From an uncultured Flavobacteriales bacterium (GTDB lineage Bacteria; Bacteroidota; Bacteroidia; Flavobacteriales_D; Sanyastnellaceae): a stretch of 49,489 bases of DNA. The notes below the pieces were generated by a model, which saw only the letters and a program-made list of their open reading frames with translations, was not told the DNA's origin and ran no database searches. Positions within the stretch are counted from its first letter, which is position 1. Every line of letters begins with the position of its first letter. The translations under genes were made by a program, and so were the position numbers. The DNA lies in NCBI GenBank assembly GCA_913051865.1, contig CAJXHE010000003.1:1-49489 (forward strand), written 5' to 3'. This document shows positions 45,081 through 49,489 of this stretch, in pieces.

Positions 45081-46291
45081 CGCGATTTATAATACATGTC
45101 AATCGCTCGGAGTTTTTTGATGGCCTCATCAATGGTGCTGTCGTCTTTTGCAAAACAGATTCTCAAACGCCTCTCCTCTTTGGCTTCTTTACTCCCAAGT
45201 TGTCTAAATGGGGACAACGGAATCGTGGCTATCCCGTGCTTTATCGTCCATTCACGAGCGACCTCGATGTCGCCACGAGAATCGAGCTTGCTGTAATCTA
45301 GGATTTGGAAATACCCGCCTTCCGCGGGAGAGAAAATGAACGCGGTTCCATCCAAACCTCTTAAAAGTCTATCGCGCTTTTTTTCATAGATAGGTCCCAG
45401 TTCGCGCAAGTGTTTTGATGCGTCCTCTGTAATGAGATACTGAGCGAGTCCTCTTTGAATAGGTGCTCCCGTAGAGAACACATCATACTGGTGTATTTTT
45501 CTAAGTTCTCTTGTGATTTCTTCTGGCGCTGTAACCCAACCTATTTTCCATCCAGTTGCGTGAAGAAGTTTCCCGAAACTGCCGAACACAAGTGTTCGGT
45601 TTTTAAGTCCAGGATGTCCAGCCGCACTTAAAAATGGTCTGCCATCGTGATTCATGGGTCCATACACTTCGTCACTAAATAAAAAGCAATTTGATTCTGA
45701 CAGCACATCTGCGAGTTCGTTTAAACCCTCTGCGGTAAAGCAAGCACCAGTAGGATTGTGAGGTGCATTTATGATGACCAACTTCGTTTTATCAGATATC
45801 AGATTGCGAATAATTTCAGAATCTATTGCGCCGCCGGGTCCGCCTAAATTTGGAGGTTGGGGGAGTGCTGCTCTTGCGATGACTCCTCCCGCAAGATGAA
45901 CAGCTGGTGCGTATAAATCGTATGCAGGATCTACGATAATGACTTCGTCTCCAGGGAATACGAGCGCTTGGATTGATGCAAACAGCAAAGAAGATGCGCC
46001 AGCTCCGATGGTTATTTCAGAGTCTGCATTGTAAAATGCGCCGTGCGCTTGATCGTACATTTCAGCGATCCAAGCGCGAAGTCCTAAATCTCCCGCCATA
46101 GGTGCATATTGATTGTACCCTTCATCAATCGCTCGCTTGACAGCTTCTTTAAGGTTTATGGGAGGGGACAAGTCGGGGAACCCCTGTGCCACATTCAGCG
46201 CCCCATGTTCTGAAGCTAACGCAGACATTGTTGTAAAAATCGTTGTACCCACCTCTGGCAATTTAGATGGGGGTAGCGTTGGCGTTTTCAT
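45077..46291 (-). CDS. Methionine/glutamine-type aminotransferase (YbdL/GTK/KAT-like)
   Basis: Class I PLP aminotransferase of 404 residues: NAPHNPTG (N178), SDEVYGPM (D207, Y210) and Schiff-base lysine K241 in SFGKLLHATGWKIGW. The family (YbdL, mammalian GTK/KAT) uses methionine, glutamine and aromatic amino acids; the linked omega-amidase points to glutamine as donor, with KMTB (the last intermediate of methionine salvage) or other ketoacids as acceptor. Kynurenine transamination is possible too. The ATG at 46291 is chosen over a TTG at 46309. It overlaps the omega-amidase gene by four bases and follows porZ by 18. Confidence 0.9.
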   Translation of the reverse strand: MKTPTLPPSKLPEVGTTIFTTMSALASEHGALNVAQGFPDLSPPINLKEAVKRAIDEGYNQYAPMAGDLGLRAWIAEMYDQAHGAFYNADSEITIGAGASSLLFASIQALVFPGDEVIIVDPAYDLYAPAVHLAGGVIARAALPQPPNLGGPGGAIDSEIIRNLISDKTKLVIINAPHNPTGACFTAEGLNELADVLSESNCFLFSDEVYGPMNHDGRPFLSAAGHPGLKNRTLVFGSFGKLLHATGWKIGWVTAPEEITRELRKIHQYDVFSTGAPIQRGLAQYLITEDASKHLRELGPIYEKKRDRLLRGLDGTAFIFSPAEGGYFQILDYSKLDSRGDIEVAREWTIKHGIATIPLSPFRQLGSKEAKEERRLRICFAKDDSTIDEAIKKLRAIDMYYKSR

Positions 46292-46309
46292 TTTGATTAT
46301 TTGAGTCAA

Positions 46310-48712
46310 TCAACGTGTGATTGCAAGTTTTGTCGTGGATGATGTTTTGCCGTCAGCGTTTGTTGCGAAGATTAAATAGACACCATATGGGGCCATCGTC
46401 CCATCACTTAACCTCCCATCCCATGTCGCCCGACCTCCCATTGACTCCAAAACTGCGATGACTCTTCCGGATGCGTCTGTGACATGAACAGTGCTTTCAA
46501 AGGCTAACCCGTCAATGGTAATGGGTCCCTCGTGATAAGCATCCACCGGATTTGGAAACACAAAAACATTCTCCATTTTGGAATCCCAATTCGTGGCTTC
46601 ACCTAGGTATGAAATTATTCCACGTGTGGTGGCGATGAAGACCTCTCCATTGGCCTGGTTGATCGCAATGTCTTGAATATTATCTGAAGGTAGGGGGCTG
46701 TTTTCGGGTGATAATTGAAGTTCTATGGTGAGTCCATCATCACTGAGAACATAGATTCCTGAACCAGAGGTTCCGATCCATTTTCTATTTCCACCATCAA
46801 TCTGTATTGAGGTGATTTCTTCTGTTTCGAGAAGGTACTGGTAATTTCCGTCTTGCAAAATAAGTATTTGCGATGCGGTCGTTTCATAGTCATTTTCAAA
46901 CAGTTCAGCGGATCTATAGAATATTGCAGGTCCCGAAGCTGTTCCAATCCAAATCTCTCCATCCAAATCTTCTTCAAGTGAGTAAATATAATTTGAAGGG
47001 AGCCCTCCATCATCAGAGTCAATGTTTAGAAACCGCCAATCATCATCTGATGTGTTTGAAGGTGTCCCGTTTGGATCAAAAACGAGAAGCCCGCCTCCTC
47101 TAGGGAGAATCACCCAAACATATCCGTCTCTTGTCACCAGAAGTTCACCCACATTGTCGCTTGAGGTTAGGTCGTCCCCCAAATCCATTGCGACAAACGT
47201 GCCGTCAGCCAAGCGCACTTGCAATGGGTTGTTGCTGAAAAAGTTTGTAAACCAGACGTTTCCATATTTGTCAAAATCTACTCCTGGAACTCCAGTCCTT
47301 GGACTCCCACCGAAATTCCCCTGCTGTATGGTGCTGTTATATTCATTCCAGATCTCAACGATCTCACCATCTAGGACTTCTATAAGTCCCTCTTCAAATG
47401 AGCCAAACATCACATGTTTGGGGTTGAGGGGGTCAATACTGACTGCCATGTAATCTCTGATCCCAGAGATGTCATTTTCACCATCGACTTGGTCTATATC
47501 GATCCAGTCCCCATCGACGAAGCCATGAATTCCTTCAGAGTTGTAGTTTGGCACCCAAGATGCATCAACACCTCCTGTTGCAACCCACAGGTTTGAATTC
47601 CAGCAATCTATTTCTCTTACATCTGCTGTGGCTGGTCCTGAGGGTGCAAAAACCCCATTTTCAAGCCCTGGTTCAGGATCGGAAACATATCGCAACAGGC
47701 CACCTATTCTGCTTGCAATCCAAACTACACCTGGGCCTGTCGCGTCAAACGCTACACCTCGAACCTGCATCCAATCCCCAAATTCGTTGTTTTCTGGAAT
47801 GGGGTTGTATTCAGAATCGTAAAGGTCAACCCCACAACAACGGCCTAAAACAAGCGTGTCCGAAGTGACGTCCAGTCCCCACAGTTCTTCACCCTCTAGC
47901 GCCCATCCTGGAAATATTTCTGAAGTACCATCGGCGCGCATGACCCATAATCTACTCGTAGCACCTTGGCTTAGGATGACAAGGATGTCCTCACCGAAAC
48001 GCTCTATTTCACTCGTGTAATGGTCGGGTGCTTCAGGCAAATCCTCCCACCTTGTCCATGCATCAGCACCAGAGAGAAATTGATGATTCACCGGGGCCTC
48101 AAAGACCCCAGCGTCTGTGGCGACGACCCATTTGTCTCCGACCAAACAGACATCCAAAACTTCTCGTAAATCTTGTGATCCAGTCATAAACCATGTATCC
48201 CTCACCTCGAATTTCACCAAGTCTAAGACCACCACCCCAAACCCACAAGCCAGGTAAGCACCGTCATCAAAAACGAGAATTTTCCGGATTCCTTTGTCAC
48301 CGATTAGGCTGCTTGCTATGATGTCAGGCATATTGTAGGTGCCGCCATTTGAGACCAGATCAATATTCCCGTCTGCATATCCTACAATTAAGACCTCAGC
48401 ATATTCAGACCAGCTTATGGCTGTAGGATTTGATTGAGAAAGCCCTTGAATTTGACTTATTCTCGTCGTCACATTTGTTGCCGATTCAACTTTAAAAATA
48501 GCATACTCGGTTCTGGCAAAGGCGATACTCGCCCCATCATTATCCACTCCAGCGACAACCTCGAGAACAACACCATACGGGAAATAATCTTTCCATGTGC
48601 CTACGGGTCTATTCTCCTGAGCAGACATCTCTCCAAAGCCAGGTCCCAAGATGAAGGCCAAAGAGAATCCGACACAAAAGAAGATATTTATAAAATTTAT
48701 TCGGTGGTTCAT
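46310..48712 (-). CDS. porZ: PorZ-like type IX secretion system protein
   Basis: An 800-residue exported protein. Signal peptide (about 1-31, ending EMSAQ), then GTWKDYFPYGVVLEVVAG, a start typical of PorZ. Two seven-bladed propeller-like domains follow, with two-component-regulator-propeller blades such as DGYVWVILPRGGGLLVFDP and DGEIWIGTASGPAIFY. The C-terminal ~85 residues are a T9SS sorting-like domain (FPNPVDAYHEGPI, APYGVYLIFAT, final TKLAITR). In Porphyromonas, PorZ belongs to the surface attachment complex that feeds A-LPS to the sortase PorU. The length is close to PG1604 (776). No PorU or other por gene is near. Confidence 0.85.
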   Translation of the reverse strand: MNHRINFINIFFCVGFSLAFILGPGFGEMSAQENRPVGTWKDYFPYGVVLEVVAGVDNDGASIAFARTEYAIFKVESATNVTTRISQIQGLSQSNPTAISWSEYAEVLIVGYADGNIDLVSNGGTYNMPDIIASSLIGDKGIRKILVFDDGAYLACGFGVVVLDLVKFEVRDTWFMTGSQDLREVLDVCLVGDKWVVATDAGVFEAPVNHQFLSGADAWTRWEDLPEAPDHYTSEIERFGEDILVILSQGATSRLWVMRADGTSEIFPGWALEGEELWGLDVTSDTLVLGRCCGVDLYDSEYNPIPENNEFGDWMQVRGVAFDATGPGVVWIASRIGGLLRYVSDPEPGLENGVFAPSGPATADVREIDCWNSNLWVATGGVDASWVPNYNSEGIHGFVDGDWIDIDQVDGENDISGIRDYMAVSIDPLNPKHVMFGSFEEGLIEVLDGEIVEIWNEYNSTIQQGNFGGSPRTGVPGVDFDKYGNVWFTNFFSNNPLQVRLADGTFVAMDLGDDLTSSDNVGELLVTRDGYVWVILPRGGGLLVFDPNGTPSNTSDDDWRFLNIDSDDGGLPSNYIYSLEEDLDGEIWIGTASGPAIFYRSAELFENDYETTASQILILQDGNYQYLLETEEITSIQIDGGNRKWIGTSGSGIYVLSDDGLTIELQLSPENSPLPSDNIQDIAINQANGEVFIATTRGIISYLGEATNWDSKMENVFVFPNPVDAYHEGPITIDGLAFESTVHVTDASGRVIAVLESMGGRATWDGRLSDGTMAPYGVYLIFATNADGKTSSTTKLAITR

Positions 48713-48752
48713 AATGTGCCCTTAATACGCCCCTAAGTTCGGGATATTGTGC

Positions 48753-49454
48753 TCATTGTACAGTTTTGTAACGAAAAACTTGCCATCCCTCTGTTTCGAG
48801 TTTTCCCATCGCTTCCTCATCAGCTAATTCGTAGATATACCCACGTTTTGAGTGCTTTGCTCTCACGATAGCCCAAACAATTAATAACGCAAGTAAATTC
48901 TCAACTTCCTCAAAACCCATTTTTGTAATTTTTGCAACTTGCACAAATCGAAGTTCTCGCCCTTCCCTCCATGCGGAAAACAAATTTCCAACATAAATGT
49001 CATATCTAAATTCCGACCTTTCCTGTCTCATTTGGTATTGCATCACTTTTACCATGACTGAATTGGCCTTATGAATTCGGTCTTCTCGTCTTATATAGGC
49101 ATCCCACTTGGTGACACCATTGTCATTAACCCCTTCAACAAAGTGAGGTCGTGAATTTGATTTCAGGATTTTTACTTCGAGCACACTTAGATGTCCGACT
49201 TTCCAGACTTGTATGTCGAAATTAATTGCGGGTCTGCAGTACATATTTGAAGCGGCCTCAATCATGTGGTACTCCTCTGAGACAATGCACCCCGCGACAT
49301 TGCCATTGTCCTTGACCCCAATTAACAACCTGCCACCATCAGTATTTGCAAAGCCTGACATGGTTTTTGCAATCTTTCTAGAATCGTCAATCCTCAGTTT
49401 GAAATCCTGATTTAAGTGCTCTCCTTCCTCTATTAATTTCAGTACAAAAGACAT
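48753..49454 (-). CDS. AlbA_2/Schlafen-type putative DNA-binding protein
   Basis: A 233-residue cytosolic protein. The N-terminal ~120 residues form an AlbA_2 domain: EGEHLNQDFKLRI, then AKTMSGFANTDGGRLLIGVKDNG, then AYIRREDRIHKA. The remainder contains a helix-rich region (about 165-205) that may be a winged helix. Such proteins are often called ATP-binding or transcriptional regulators without proof. A TATCTTCG -7 element lies exactly four bases before the ATG. PorZ follows after 40 bases without a visible promoter and may be read from this one. Confidence 0.82.
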   Translation of the reverse strand: MSFVLKLIEEGEHLNQDFKLRIDDSRKIAKTMSGFANTDGGRLLIGVKDNGNVAGCIVSEEYHMIEAASNMYCRPAINFDIQVWKVGHLSVLEVKILKSNSRPHFVEGVNDNGVTKWDAYIRREDRIHKANSVMVKVMQYQMRQERSEFRYDIYVGNLFSAWREGRELRFVQVAKITKMGFEEVENLLALLIVWAIVRAKHSKRGYIYELADEEAMGKLETEGWQVFRYKTVQ

Positions 49455-49458
49455 TTTT

Positions 49459-49466
49459 CGAAGATA
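49459..49466 (-). promoter_or_regulatory. -7 element variant (TATCTTCG), leaderless, for the AlbA_2 gene
   Basis: TAnnTTCG on the minus strand followed by AAAA and the ATG at 49454. The spacing is the same four bases as at secA, gh3, kynU and DUF72. Confidence 0.5.
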
Positions 49467-49489
49467 AGTATAAGATAACAGACTTAATC

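Noticed and set aside
47022-47453. 143-codon plus-strand frame antisense to porZ
   Set aside because: Low-complexity Ser/Pro-rich translation with no start signal, inside a well-supported gene.
1-49489. Search by eye for tRNA genes, CRISPR arrays, IS ends and prophage genes
   Set aside because: None seen; the intergenic gaps are too short, and every long frame fits a chromosomal gene.

Overview
The window is ordinary-looking chromosome of a Bacteroidota bacterium, most likely a (marine) Flavobacteriales member. The evidence is: secreted proteins with C-terminal type IX secretion (T9SS) sorting domains; a PorZ-like T9SS component; a GH3-family protein, a DUF2723 membrane protein and a long SecA of the Bacteroidota kind; and many copies of the Bacteroidota -7 promoter element TAnnTTTG. 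Shine-Dalgarno sites are mostly absent. No tRNA, rRNA, IS element, prophage or CRISPR array was seen. Coding density is very high, and only one gap exceeds 300 bases (14950-15291).

Layout. 1-9000 (minus strand): the 5' two thirds of mfd, then fbp; a tightly overlapped operon serS - lipoprotein - TPR protein - DUF4286 - rsmA; and rplU-rpmA, which ends in a strong hairpin terminator. 9058-11442: a divergent pair, an EamA exporter (minus) against a CxxxC metal-binding lipoprotein coupled to ctaA (plus). 11453-14949 (minus): nrdA and nrdB, class Ia ribonucleotide reductase. 15292-18642: secA, tail-to-tail with a DUF72 gene. 19622-22339: comF, free methionine-R-sulfoxide reductase and an Ig-like lipoprotein. 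22372-24514 (minus): kynureninase and a UbiA-like membrane protein. 24612-31709: gcvP, then two tandem paralogous T9SS cargo genes with intrinsic terminators. 31805-37489: a co-directional run gh3 - uridine kinase-like - ArsC/Spx-like - EamA exporter - 3-hydroxyanthranilate dioxygenase - a secreted Kazal-domain protein. 37553-44276: DUF2723 protein, purN, marC, rnhA, glutaryl-CoA dehydrogenase. 44286-49454 (minus): omega-amidase, its partner glutamine/methionine aminotransferase, porZ-like and an AlbA_2-domain protein.

How genes work together. Kynureninase and 3-hydroxyanthranilate dioxygenase are two steps of the tryptophan-to-quinolinate (NAD) route. The aminotransferase and omega-amidase form the known transaminase/omega-amidase pair. 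PorZ-like serves the secretion system used by the three CTD-bearing cargo proteins found here. The most unusual signals are: (i) a repeated promoter-to-start geometry, TAnnTTYG followed by exactly four bases and the start codon, at five genes plus close variants, implying many leaderless mRNAs; (ii) a CBM5/12-like module apparently inserted in the first periplasmic loop of the heme A synthase; (iii) a secreted protein with two Kazal domains and three unnamed ~80-residue repeats; (iv) an 11-codon leader ORF abutting the DUF2723 gene; (v) a GH3 gene in a possible transcription unit with an exporter and an aryl-acid metabolic enzyme. All functional statements are from reading the sequence; no database search was run.
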